A stretch of 64,000 nucleotides of DNA, taken from the NCBI GenBank assembly GCA_002070955.1, contig MWEK01000011.1, positions 1-64,000 of the forward strand, read 5' to 3'. Of the stretch, positions 7,404 through 15,524 are shown piece by piece; position 1 is the stretch's first letter; the number at the start of each line of letters is the position of its first letter. This stretch comes from Planctomycetes bacterium ADurb.Bin069 (lineage in GTDB: Bacteria; Planctomycetota; UBA8108; UBA8890; UBA8898). The notes under the pieces are model-generated. The model was not told the DNA's origin. It worked only from the letters and a program-made list of their open reading frames with translations, and did no database searches. Made by a program: the position numbers and the translations under genes.

Positions 7404-8667
7404 ACGCCTGTGGGCCGAACTCGGACTCGACGTCCCGCTGCACAACAGGCTGCTTGAGTCCCTCGGCGCCGACTTTCAGGCCAAAGTGGAAAGCCGGAAG
7501 AACCGTCCGCGGGGGATGGCTTATTTCGACCGGGTGATTCACGCCGCCCACGGCGACCGCGTGGCGGAATTGGTCAAAGGGCGGGCGGAGGGCCGGAAGA
7601 TCGTCGGAACCTTCTGCATTTACGTTCCCGAAGAGATCTGCCTGGCCCTGGACCTCGTTCCATTGCCCCTGTGCGGCGGCACGGATTTTTCCGTGCCCTA
7701 TGCCGAGAACATCTTCCCCAGGGATATCTGCCCGCTGGTGAAATCGACGCTCGGCCTGGCCTTTTCGAAGACCTGCCCCTACGCGCCGATCAAAAGCCTG
7801 GCCGTGGGCGAGACCACCTGCGACGCCAAGAAAAAAACGTGGGAAATCCTGTCCGAACGCGTTCCCTTCCAGGTGATGGAAGTCCCCAACAAGAAGAACG
7901 CCCGGACCGGCGCCCTCTGGCTGGCCGAGGTGCGGGAGTTTCTCGCGCGGATGGAGGAAGTGGCGGAAAGGACCGTCTCCGCCGACAGGCTGAAGAGCGC
8001 CATCCGCCTGATGAACCGGAAACGCGCGGCGCTCCAGGAGTTCGCCCGGCTCCGGGCGGCGGAACGGCCGCCGATTTCCGGCCTCGATGCCCTCGTCGTC
8101 TACCAGGGCATGCTCAACGACGAGCCCCTGCGTTTCACCGAAAACCTGGAGCGGCTGAACCGCGAGCTGGAAAGTCGGATCGCCGGGAAGGTCTCCCCCT
8201 TCCCCGCGGGCGTCCGGCGCCTGATGGTCTCCGGTTGTCCCGCGGTGATGGGGAACTGGAAGATCCATTCGATCATCGAATCCTGCGGAGGGGCCGTGGT
8301 GGCGGATGAAACCTGCACGGGAAGCCGCTACTTCGAGAATCTCGTGGACGAATCCGCAGGCGATGTCGACGGGATGGTCGCGGCGCTCGCCGAGCGGTAC
8401 CTGAAGGTCGATTGCTCCTGCTTCACGCCGAACGACGAACGGCTCCGGTCCGTCGAGAGCATGGTGGACCGCCACGGAATCGACGGCGTGGTCCAGTACG
8501 TCCTCCAGTTCTGCCACACCTACAACATCGAGGCGATCCGGGTGGAAAAAACCCTGAAGGCGAAGGGGATTCCCCAGATCAAGATCGAGACGGACTATTC
8601 CCGCGAGGACAGCGGGCAGATCACGACGCGGATCGAGGCGTTTCTGGAGAAGTTGGGAAGCGCGTGA
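7390..8667 (+). CDS. Double-cubane-cluster anaerobic reductase (2-hydroxyacyl-CoA dehydratase superfamily, YjiM-like)
   Basis: 425 residues. The pattern GTFCIYVPEEI (about 76-86), LCGGTDF, FPRDICPLVKS (about 113-123), KTCPYAP and AVGETTCDAKKKTWEIL (about 138-154) is that of the single-subunit HgdB-like proteins, including E. coli YjiM and the double-cubane cluster protein characterised from Carboxydothermus. Those hold an [8Fe-9S] cluster and reduce small molecules at very low potential using the ATPase partner encoded next door. Further cysteines lie in SGCPAVMG, ADETCTG and VDCSCF. Unlike classical dehydratases there is no HgdA-like second subunit gene, which supports the homodimeric double-cubane type. 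The physiological substrate is unknown. Confidence 0.88.
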   Translation: MTGHERLWAELGLDVPLHNRLLESLGADFQAKVESRKNRPRGMAYFDRVIHAAHGDRVAELVKGRAEGRKIVGTFCIYVPEEICLALDLVPLPLCGGTDFSVPYAENIFPRDICPLVKSTLGLAFSKTCPYAPIKSLAVGETTCDAKKKTWEILSERVPFQVMEVPNKKNARTGALWLAEVREFLARMEEVAERTVSADRLKSAIRLMNRKRAALQEFARLRAAERPPISGLDALVVYQGMLNDEPLRFTENLERLNRELESRIAGKVSPFPAGVRRLMVSGCPAVMGNWKIHSIIESCGGAVVADETCTGSRYFENLVDESAGDVDGMVAALAERYLKVDCSCFTPNDERLRSVESMVDRHGIDGVVQYVLQFCHTYNIEAIRVEKTLKAKGIPQIKIETDYSREDSGQITTRIEAFLEKLGSA

Positions 8668-8780
8668 ACGCCGGCCGCGAAGGGCGGGTTGCCCGCGGCT
8701 TTCGCCCGCGGCGGCCTTCGCGAGGGCATCCCCGAAGGGGCGCCGCCCGAGCCGCGTCGTCGCGGGACGCCGGCCCGGGC

Positions 8781-8809
8781 TTGATCGGCCGGCCCCCTTG
8801 CCGTTTGAT
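8781..8809 (+). promoter_or_regulatory. Sigma-70-type promoter
   Basis: TTGATC (8781-8786), 17-nt spacer, TTTGAT (8804-8809), about 70 nt before ATG 8880. A GAGGAGG ribosome binding site lies directly upstream of the start. Confidence 0.5.
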
Positions 8810-8879
8810 GGATTCAAAGGGCGGGGCGTTCGCGCCCGCGCAGACCGGCTTCAAGCCCGCCTTCATGAGGAGGTACATA

Positions 8880-11738
8880 ATGAAATTCCACCCGCGGTTC
8901 CTCGTTTCCCTCCTTGCCGGCGTCCTCGCGTTTCCGGCGGGGGCGGCGTCCGCCGCCGGAGCGGCGCCGATTCCGCTTGCGCCCGACGTCTATGCCGTCA
9001 ACGTCCACGAGCCCTTCGAGTACTTCGTCAACCCCTTCACGGTCGTGGGGCTGAAGGATCATCCCGCGGGCACGCGCATCGCGCCGCGGGGCGAATTCGT
9101 CCTGGGGGACGGCGTGATTCTGAAACCCCTCGTCGGCCCCGCCCTGGCGCCGCTTCGCCCCGGCATCAAGGCGACGCTGCTCAAGGGGTGGCTGCCCGTC
9201 GTGAAGCGCGAATTCGTCGTGAACGATGCAGTGCGGATCGCCATCGAGGCGTTCGCCTGTCCGGTCCTGAACGGCCACGCCGCTTTCGACCGGCCGACGG
9301 GAGAGGATTTCCTCACGCTGGTCAGGGTGACTCTCGCGAGCGCGACCGGGTCGGCGGTGGAGGGCGTCGCCGGTTTCGAGCGCGAGCCCGAAGGGGCGCT
9401 CGAGCTCCGTCCCGCGGCCCAAGGGGGCATGCTCCTCTTTTGCAACGACGCTCTTGTGGGCTGCGTGCGCGCGCCGCGGCACGGCCGCGCCGAGACGCGG
9501 AACAGCCGGCTGATTCTGCGGGCGCCGCTCGCCGGGGGCGAGGAAGCGTCCTTCGACCTGGTTTTCCCCTTTCTCGCCGGCGGAGCCGACGCCGCGGAAC
9601 TGCTCGAGGCCGCGGAGAAGCTGGACGCCCGCCTGCAGGCCGCCGTCGCCTTCTGGGAAGGGCTTCTCGCCCGGGGCGCGGCACTCACCGTGCCCGAAGA
9701 CAAGGTGCGCGAGACCTATCTGGCTTCCCTGGTCTACCAGTTCATCGGCCGGGACCGCGGGGAGGTCCACGCCGGGGAGGGCTTCTACGACCGCATGTAC
9801 CTGCGCGACGGGGCCTACCAGGCGCTCTCGCTGGCCCACGCGGGTTACCTCGACGAAGCCCTGGAGAGCATGGACCTTCTGCTCGGATTCGCCAAGCCCG
9901 ACGGCCAGCTCGTCAGCCAGTCGGGGCAGCTCGACGCGAACGGCTACGGCATGTGGGCGCCGGTGGAACTCGCGGAACTGTCGGGCGACCTGGAATGGCT
10001 GCGGCGCGCGTACCCCCGCATCCGGGCGGCCGCGCGCTGGGCCATGCGGGCCCGGCGCGGCGAGAAGGACCCCGGCTCGCCCTTCTTCGGCGTGCTTCCC
10101 GCGGCGCTGGCCGACGGCGAGAATCTCTGGGCGGGCAAGAATCACATCGTGGGCTACGACTGGTGGAATCTCCGGGGCATCGGCTGCGTCGCCAAGGCGG
10201 CGCGGATGCTGGGCGAGGATGCCGAGGCGCGGGAGTTCGAGGCGGAATTCGAGGACTATCGGGCCGCGATTCTCAAGGCGCTCGCGCGCACGGGCCTGGA
10301 CTACATCCCGCCGAGCTACGAGAAGGACGGCACGCACTGGGGCAACCTCGAGGTCGTCTTCCCGACGCCGCTCCTCGCCCCGCATCACCCCCTCGTCGGA
10401 GCGACGCTTCGCCACGTGAGGACCGAGTTCGGCAACGCGGCGGGCCCGAAGGGCTTCATCGAGGGGACGATGCAGTGGACGCCGCAGACAGGGGCGATTC
10501 ACCCTTACATGAGCCAGTTCGTGACGAACACCCATGTGGCGCGGGGCGAGCAGGCCGAGGCCGTCGCCGGCCTGTACGCGTTTCTGCTGCACACGACCGC
10601 GACCCACGGCTTCCCCGAGGGAGTCTATTGGCGGAAACGCGAGGCCTGGGGCGGCACGGTTCCCCATCTCTGGGCGGCGGCGCTCTACGTGACGACGCTC
10701 CGGAACCTGCTCGTGCGCGAGGACGAGGATGCCCGCGGCGGCGTTCTGCACCTGCTTTCGGCGGTCCCGGACCATTGGCTCGATGCGGGTAAGAAGGTGG
10801 GGCTCGCGCGGGCGCCGACGCGGGACGGCATCGTCTCCTTCCGGGTGGAGGCCGGCGCGGAGGAGCTGGCGCTCCATTTTCACCGCGCCACCCGGCGCTC
10901 CAAGTCGAGGCTCGAACTCCACCTGCCGCCCACGCTGGTCGCGCGCCGAGCGGAGCACAAGGGCGCGCCGGTCGAATGCCGGGAGAACGTCGTTCTCCTC
11001 GGCGCGGGCTTCGAGGGAGAAGGCGAGCCCGTGCGGATTCGGATCGAGCGGCGGTCTTCGAGCCGGCCCGTGACGTTCCAATCCACCGTGGCGGCTTACG
11101 AGGCCGAGGCGCCTGATAGCGCGCGTCCGATCCCGGGATTGCTCCCGGCGCCCCCCGCGGCCGTCTCCGTGGAGAACTGCCTCAAGCTCGACCTCGCGGC
11201 CGCCGCCACCACGAACCCCTTCGACGGACCGTTCCTGGTCCGTCCGGCGCCCGCGTTCACCGGGCTTGCCGTCGGCGACCTCGAGGCGGGCGGGATTCCC
11301 TTTCGGACCGTCGATCCCGCCAAGAACGGCGGCAAGGGCATCGTCGTCCTTGCCGGGGCGCAGGCGTGCCGGGATCTTCCCGTCGAGGCCGTCGTCCCGG
11401 CGGGCGGCGCCCAGGGGAAGTACCTCGCCGTCCTGGGCGGAGTGACCGGCTGGGCGCCGGGGGAACCCGGCGTGGGGCGGTGGGGCGCCGTGGCCGAATG
11501 CGTGGTTCGCTACGCCGACGGCTCGCGGAGCGTGCTTCCTTGGATCCCGGGCCGGACGGCGGATGACTGGCTCGCCGCGCCGCACGCGACCGAGGTCGCC
11601 GCCGTGCTGCGGGGCTCGCGCTGGCACCTCAACGTGCTCGTCTTGGCCCTCGAGCCCAAACCCATCGAGGCCGTCGTGATTCGCGATTTGGGCACGCCGT
11701 CATCGCCGGTCGTCGCCGCCATGACGATCGTGCGGTAG
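8880..11738 (+). CDS. Large secreted six-hairpin glycosidase-like protein
   Basis: 952 residues from ATG 8880, which follows GAGGAGGTACATA. An in-frame ATG at 8865 is rejected because it overlaps that ribosome binding site. The signal peptide ends near ASAAGA. Residues 30-270 form a beta-sandwich. Residues 280-640 form an (alpha/alpha)6 toroid with YDRMYLRDGAYQALSLAHAG, NGYGMWAPVELA, HWGNLEVVFPTPL and GFPEGVYWRK, typical of the GH15/63/78 superfamily. The last 250 residues contain beta-rich domains, one of them NPCBM- or interpersonal-sandwich-like. The GH family cannot be fixed by eye. The Asp/Glu of YLRDGA and of the EGVYW segment are candidate catalytic residues. Confidence 0.8.
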   Translation: MKFHPRFLVSLLAGVLAFPAGAASAAGAAPIPLAPDVYAVNVHEPFEYFVNPFTVVGLKDHPAGTRIAPRGEFVLGDGVILKPLVGPALAPLRPGIKATLLKGWLPVVKREFVVNDAVRIAIEAFACPVLNGHAAFDRPTGEDFLTLVRVTLASATGSAVEGVAGFEREPEGALELRPAAQGGMLLFCNDALVGCVRAPRHGRAETRNSRLILRAPLAGGEEASFDLVFPFLAGGADAAELLEAAEKLDARLQAAVAFWEGLLARGAALTVPEDKVRETYLASLVYQFIGRDRGEVHAGEGFYDRMYLRDGAYQALSLAHAGYLDEALESMDLLLGFAKPDGQLVSQSGQLDANGYGMWAPVELAELSGDLEWLRRAYPRIRAAARWAMRARRGEKDPGSPFFGVLPAALADGENLWAGKNHIVGYDWWNLRGIGCVAKAARMLGEDAEAREFEAEFEDYRAAILKALARTGLDYIPPSYEKDGTHWGNLEVVFPTPLLAPHHPLVGATLRHVRTEFGNAAGPKGFIEGTMQWTPQTGAIHPYMSQFVTNTHVARGEQAEAVAGLYAFLLHTTATHGFPEGVYWRKREAWGGTVPHLWAAALYVTTLRNLLVREDEDARGGVLHLLSAVPDHWLDAGKKVGLARAPTRDGIVSFRVEAGAEELALHFHRATRRSKSRLELHLPPTLVARRAEHKGAPVECRENVVLLGAGFEGEGEPVRIRIERRSSSRPVTFQSTVAAYEAEAPDSARPIPGLLPAPPAAVSVENCLKLDLAAAATTNPFDGPFLVRPAPAFTGLAVGDLEAGGIPFRTVDPAKNGGKGIVVLAGAQACRDLPVEAVVPAGGAQGKYLAVLGGVTGWAPGEPGVGRWGAVAECVVRYADGSRSVLPWIPGRTADDWLAAPHATEVAAVLRGSRWHLNVLVLALEPKPIEAVVIRDLGTPSSPVVAAMTIVR

Positions 11739-11786
11739 GCGCGCGGCGCCGGCCTCGGGAGTCCGCCGGCAGCAGGCGGGGCGGGT

Positions 11787-12854
11787 TCAGCGCCTGACGC
11801 GGGCGCCCGGCCCCGTGCCGATCGCGCGCCCCAGCGCCCTGATGCGCGCCTTGATAGCCTCGCCGCCATGCTCGGCGGTTTCGTGGTCGCAGGCCTTCTC
11901 CGGATAGATTTCGTAGAGCCGCCGGTAGCGCGCCGGCGTCAGGTTGGGCATGACGACGTTGGCGCCGGCAAGGAGCGCGGACTCGCGGCCGTCCACCCGG
12001 TTGATCGTCGCCACCGCGGTCGTCGCCGGAATGTTGGCCTGGGGACAGACGAGCCGCGCGAGAGCCACGCCCTTGATCGCCATGGTCTCGGTCGCCGGCG
12101 CCTGCTCGGCGCCGAGCTCCGACGCCGCGCCCGCAAGCGGCGTGGCCGGATGGGGGATATAGGGGCCGACGCCGATCATGTCGAGGTCGAGGTCGGCGAA
12201 GAGCATGATGTCCTCGGCGATGGACGCGTAGCTCTGGCCGGGCAGCCCCACCATGATGCCCGAGCCGGTTTCGTAGCCCAGGGACAGCAGGACGCGCAGC
12301 GCGTCGATGCGCGACGGATAGCGATGCGCGGGGCGCAGGCGGCGCAGGAGCGCCGTGTCGCTGGTCTCGTGCCTGAGGAGGTAGCGGTCGGCGCCGGCCG
12401 CCTTCCACGCGGCCCAGTCTTCCGGCGGCCGCTCGCCGAGCCCCAACGTCACCGCCAGGGGCGTCTCCGCCTTGATCCGGCGGACGAGCGCGGCGATTTC
12501 CTCCACGCCGAAGGCCTCGGACTCGCCGGCCTGAAGGACCACCGTGCCGTAGCCCAGCGCGGCGGCCTGGGCGGCGCACCCGAGGATCTCTTCGCTGGTC
12601 ATGCGATAGCGCGGTAGCGCGGCGTTGCTCGCGCGCAACCCGCAGTACAGGCAGTCGCAGCGGCAGATGTTCGAGATCTCGACGAGGCCGCGCAGGTGCA
12701 CGGCATCGCCCACGCGGGCGCGGCGCACGCGGTCGGCCGCCGCGAAAAGCGCGGCGAGGCGTTGCGGATCGGTTTCCCGCAGCCAGGCCAGAATCGCGGC
12801 GCGGCGCCGGTCGGGCGGCAGCTCGGAGAGCGAAACGGGAAGCTCGGCGCTCAT
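11787..12854 (-). CDS. hydE: [FeFe]-hydrogenase maturase HydE (radical SAM)
   Basis: 355 residues. The radical-SAM Cx3Cx2C motif is C64, C68, C71 in SNICRCDCLYCGLR. Further HydE marks are VLQAGESEAF, SGIMVGLPGQ, DLDMIGVGPYIPHP and NIPATTAVATI...NVVMPNLTP. HydE helps build the dithiolate-bridged diiron part of the H-cluster. It is translationally coupled to the upstream TPR-like gene (ATGA overlap at 12851-12854). No HydF, HydG or hydrogenase gene is in this window, so the partners must lie elsewhere. PylB-like enzymes are related, but the GPYIPHP motif favours HydE. Confidence 0.9.
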   Translation of the reverse strand: MSAELPVSLSELPPDRRRAAILAWLRETDPQRLAALFAAADRVRRARVGDAVHLRGLVEISNICRCDCLYCGLRASNAALPRYRMTSEEILGCAAQAAALGYGTVVLQAGESEAFGVEEIAALVRRIKAETPLAVTLGLGERPPEDWAAWKAAGADRYLLRHETSDTALLRRLRPAHRYPSRIDALRVLLSLGYETGSGIMVGLPGQSYASIAEDIMLFADLDLDMIGVGPYIPHPATPLAGAASELGAEQAPATETMAIKGVALARLVCPQANIPATTAVATINRVDGRESALLAGANVVMPNLTPARYRRLYEIYPEKACDHETAEHGGEAIKARIRALGRAIGTGPGARVRR

Positions 12855-13732
12855 GGCGTTTTCGCGGGCGGGGTCGGCCGGGGGGCGGGCGGCGGGGCGG
12901 CGGGCTTCTTGTACCTGAAGCCGGGGTGGGCGCGCAGCGTCTGGAGCAGTTTCGTCAGCGCCGCCCGCTTGACCCCCGCGCCCTTGTCGTTGAGGGGGAG
13001 CGTCTCGGCGGCCTCGACCGGCTCGAGGACGAAGCGCACGGCCCGCGTTCGCGGGTGCATGACCGTCAGCTTCGCCGTGCCGCGCCAATTGCGGCTCACG
13101 ACGACCTCCTCGTAGAACCGGTTCTCCGACACGGCCTCGGCCGACAGCTCGACGCGCAGGATCCAGGCGGGCGGAATCTTCTTGTCGCCCTCGGGCGCCA
13201 CCGTGAAGGGCGGCCGCGCGTTGACCAGAAAGCTTTTGACGCGCTCCCAGCTTTCGCCGTCAGGCACGGCCGACTTGCCCTCGACCGCGACCACCTCCAG
13301 GCGGAGGAGCACGGAATCTTCCTCGCCCCAGGGAACCCGCGAGGGGTCTTGCGCGGCAAGGGCGGCCAATTCCTTCTTGGCGCCCTCGTGGGCGGGATCG
13401 AGTTTGAGCGCGGCTTCGAGGTGCTCCCTGGCTTCCTTGAAGAACTCGATTTTGCGGCACCAGGCGCCGAGGGCGCAGAGCGCGGAGGCATCCCGGGCCG
13501 GCTGGGCGCGCCGGCGCTCGTATTCGCGCGACAGGGCGCTCAGCGAAAACCGCTCCACCACATCCGCCGGAGCGACGGAGACGATGCGGTCTCCGGTTTT
13601 GATGAAAAGGGCGCGGTCGTTGCGCAGGACGACTTGGCCGAAGTGCTCCTCGCCGTTCTTAAGGACGAAGAGCTCCTTCTCGGGCGCTTCGGCGCCGGCT
13701 AGGGCAAGGACGGTGAGAATGAGGACCGCCAT
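12851..13732 (-). CDS. Exported TPR-like protein of unknown function
   Basis: 293 residues starting at ATG 13732. There is a short signal sequence (VLILTVLALAGAEA), then about 50 residues of beta structure (LFVLKNGEEHFGQVVL, GDRIVSVAPADV). One or two TPR-like helical hairpins follow (FFKEAREHLEAALKLDPAHEGAKKELAAL), then a second beta domain, and a proline-rich tail (PAAPPPAPRPTPPAKTP). The first beta segment resembles the small SH3-like 'nucleotide/RNA-quality' domains seen in planctomycete exported proteins, but no family was recognised. It is coupled to hydE by a 4-nt overlap although nothing suggests a maturation role. A TATACT -10 box seven bases from the ATG suggests a leaderless mRNA. 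Confidence 0.7.
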   Translation of the reverse strand: MAVLILTVLALAGAEAPEKELFVLKNGEEHFGQVVLRNDRALFIKTGDRIVSVAPADVVERFSLSALSREYERRRAQPARDASALCALGAWCRKIEFFKEAREHLEAALKLDPAHEGAKKELAALAAQDPSRVPWGEEDSVLLRLEVVAVEGKSAVPDGESWERVKSFLVNARPPFTVAPEGDKKIPPAWILRVELSAEAVSENRFYEEVVVSRNWRGTAKLTVMHPRTRAVRFVLEPVEAAETLPLNDKGAGVKRAALTKLLQTLRAHPGFRYKKPAAPPPAPRPTPPAKTP

Positions 13733-13739
13733 GGGGACT

Positions 13740-13768
13740 AGTATAAGCGGCGGCGGCCTCGGGCGACA
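13740..13768 (-). promoter_or_regulatory. -10 box for a probably leaderless transcript
   Basis: TATACT on the minus strand at 13745-13740, with a weak TGTCGC 17 nt upstream. The box ends seven bases before the ATG at 13732, so +1 would coincide with the start codon. Confidence 0.45.
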
Positions 13769-13780
13769 GGTGCGCGCATA

Positions 13781-13809
13781 TTGACGCTTCAGGCCGGGGC
13801 TGCTACAAG
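13781..13809 (+). promoter_or_regulatory. Sigma-70-type promoter of the DUF2961-dsbD-SDR operon
   Basis: TTGACG (13781-13786), 17-nt spacer, TACAAG (13804-13809), about 65 nt before ATG 13875. Confidence 0.55.
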
Positions 13810-13874
13810 GGACGCATCGCGCGGCGCGGCGCCGCCGCGCTCGAAAACCGTGCCATTCACCTAGGAGGTCTGCC

Positions 13875-15524
13875 ATGCGAAGCATCGTTGTATGCGTCCT
13901 GATCGCCGCCGCGGGCGTCGCGCGGGCGCAGGAGGCGAGCGGCCATCCTCTCGCCGGCCTGGAGCGTCTCAAGAAGGAGCGCACCCGGCGCGTGTCGAGC
14001 GCCGATGAAAACTGGCGGAACGGCAACGCCGACGCGCGCCCCATCGGGCCGGGCGGCACCCTGACCGTCGCGGAGCTCGAGGGCCCGGGCCGGATCACGC
14101 ACATCTGGTTCACCATCGCCGCGGCGGATCCCTACTACGGGCGCAGCGTCACCCTGCGCATGTACTGGGACGGCGACGAGCAGCCCGGCGTGGAGTCGCC
14201 GCTGGGCGATTTCTTCGCCGCCGGGCACGGGATCGCCGTTCCCGTCAACTCGCTGCCGGTTCAGGTTTCCTCCGAGGGCCGCGCGTACAACTGCTACTGG
14301 CCGATGCCCTTCCGGAAATCGGCCCGAGTGACGGTGACGAACGACAGCCCCGAGCACATGGTGCACGCGCTCTACTGGTACGTCGATTGGTGCGCGACGG
14401 AAGATCCCGGCGAAGATGTCGCCTACTTCCACGCCCAGTACCGCCAGGAGTTCCCCTGCGAGGCCGGCCGGAACTACTTGATTTTCGACGGCGTCGGCCA
14501 GGGCCACTACGTCGGCACGGTGCTCTCGGTGCACATGAACAGCGGGAGTTGGTTCGGGGAAGGCGACGACTTCTTCTACATCGACGGCGAGGCCGAACCA
14601 TCGCTCCGGGGCACCGGCACCGAAGACTACTTCTGCGACGCCTGGGGTTTCCGGCCCTTCAACAACCTTTACTACGGCGTGTCGATCTGGGAGGGCTTCG
14701 ACACCGACGACCACGGCACGGCGTACCGCTGGCACATCGCCGATCCGGTGGTCTTCACGAAGTCCCTCAGGGTGGAGATCGAGCACAAGGGCGTGACGTT
14801 CGCGCCCGAGCGGGTCGTGACGGAAGAGCCCCTGAACGTCGAGGTGCTGATCAAGCCCGAAGGCGAGCTCGTGGCGGGGCCCGGACAGAAGTACGTCTAC
14901 GAGTTCCCCGGCGTCCACGTCAAGAGCGGCTTCGAGGAGCGGCCCGATTACTTCTCGTCGGTGGCTTTCTGGTATCAGAAAGGCCGCGCCAAGCGCTTCG
15001 CGGAGCTGCCGCCCGCCCCGGAGCGGCTCAAGCTCGCCGCCAGAATCGAGGGCGAGGCCCTGCTGGAGCGGACGGAGTGCGATCCCGCCGGGGAGCTCCA
15101 GGAGCAGAAGGGCGGCGGCTACAGCGGCGGGGCCCATCTCTTCTACCACCCCGTGAAGTCCGAGACCGCGCCGGTCATGCACGTGAGCTTCGATGTGGAG
15201 GACACCGCCCGCTACGTGGTGAAGGTGCGCCTGACGCGCTCCTGGGACTACGGCGTGTACTCCATCGCCCTGGACGGCAAGCTGCTCGTGGACGAGGTCG
15301 ACCTGTACTCGCCGCAGATCGCGGTCATGACGCAGAAGCTCGGCGAGCACACCCTGGCCAAGGGCGCGCACAAGCTGACCTTCACGTACCTGCGCTCCAA
15401 TCTCGAGAGCAAGGTGCGCGGCAGCGGGGAGATCGGGCGCTACCTGGCCCTCGATGCCATCGATCTGCGCAAGGTGCCCGCGGTGTCGGTGGCGCTGCAA
15501 GCGGCCGCGGACGGAGAGCGGTGA
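13875..15524 (+). CDS. Secreted DUF2961 protein (GH172-like)
   Basis: 549 residues behind an AGGAGG ribosome binding site. The signal peptide ends at ARAQEA. The DUF2961 core runs from about 40 to 350: RITHIWFTIAAADPYYGRSVTL, YWDGDEQPGVESPLGDFFAAG, FFYIDGEAEPSLRGTGTEDYF. The GTGTEDYF acid cluster is the most conserved part of the family. Some DUF2961 members are now the GH172 family, acting on fructofuranose or D-arabinofuranose linkages. The C-terminal 180 residues look like a carbohydrate-binding jelly roll. The stop overlaps the dsbD start (TGATG at 15522-15526). The sister gene at 30339-32396 is only distantly similar. Confidence 0.88.
   Translation: MRSIVVCVLIAAAGVARAQEASGHPLAGLERLKKERTRRVSSADENWRNGNADARPIGPGGTLTVAELEGPGRITHIWFTIAAADPYYGRSVTLRMYWDGDEQPGVESPLGDFFAAGHGIAVPVNSLPVQVSSEGRAYNCYWPMPFRKSARVTVTNDSPEHMVHALYWYVDWCATEDPGEDVAYFHAQYRQEFPCEAGRNYLIFDGVGQGHYVGTVLSVHMNSGSWFGEGDDFFYIDGEAEPSLRGTGTEDYFCDAWGFRPFNNLYYGVSIWEGFDTDDHGTAYRWHIADPVVFTKSLRVEIEHKGVTFAPERVVTEEPLNVEVLIKPEGELVAGPGQKYVYEFPGVHVKSGFEERPDYFSSVAFWYQKGRAKRFAELPPAPERLKLAARIEGEALLERTECDPAGELQEQKGGGYSGGAHLFYHPVKSETAPVMHVSFDVEDTARYVVKVRLTRSWDYGVYSIALDGKLLVDEVDLYSPQIAVMTQKLGEHTLAKGAHKLTFTYLRSNLESKVRGSGEIGRYLALDAIDLRKVPAVSVALQAAADGER

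Noticed and set aside
8814..11627. Minus-strand ORF of 937 codons
   Set aside because: Shadow of the six-hairpin glycosidase gene. Long antisense frames are expected at this GC content and no family similarity is visible. The same holds for the large antisense frames at 18214-21168, 25285-27567, 27534-30200 and 36924-39701.
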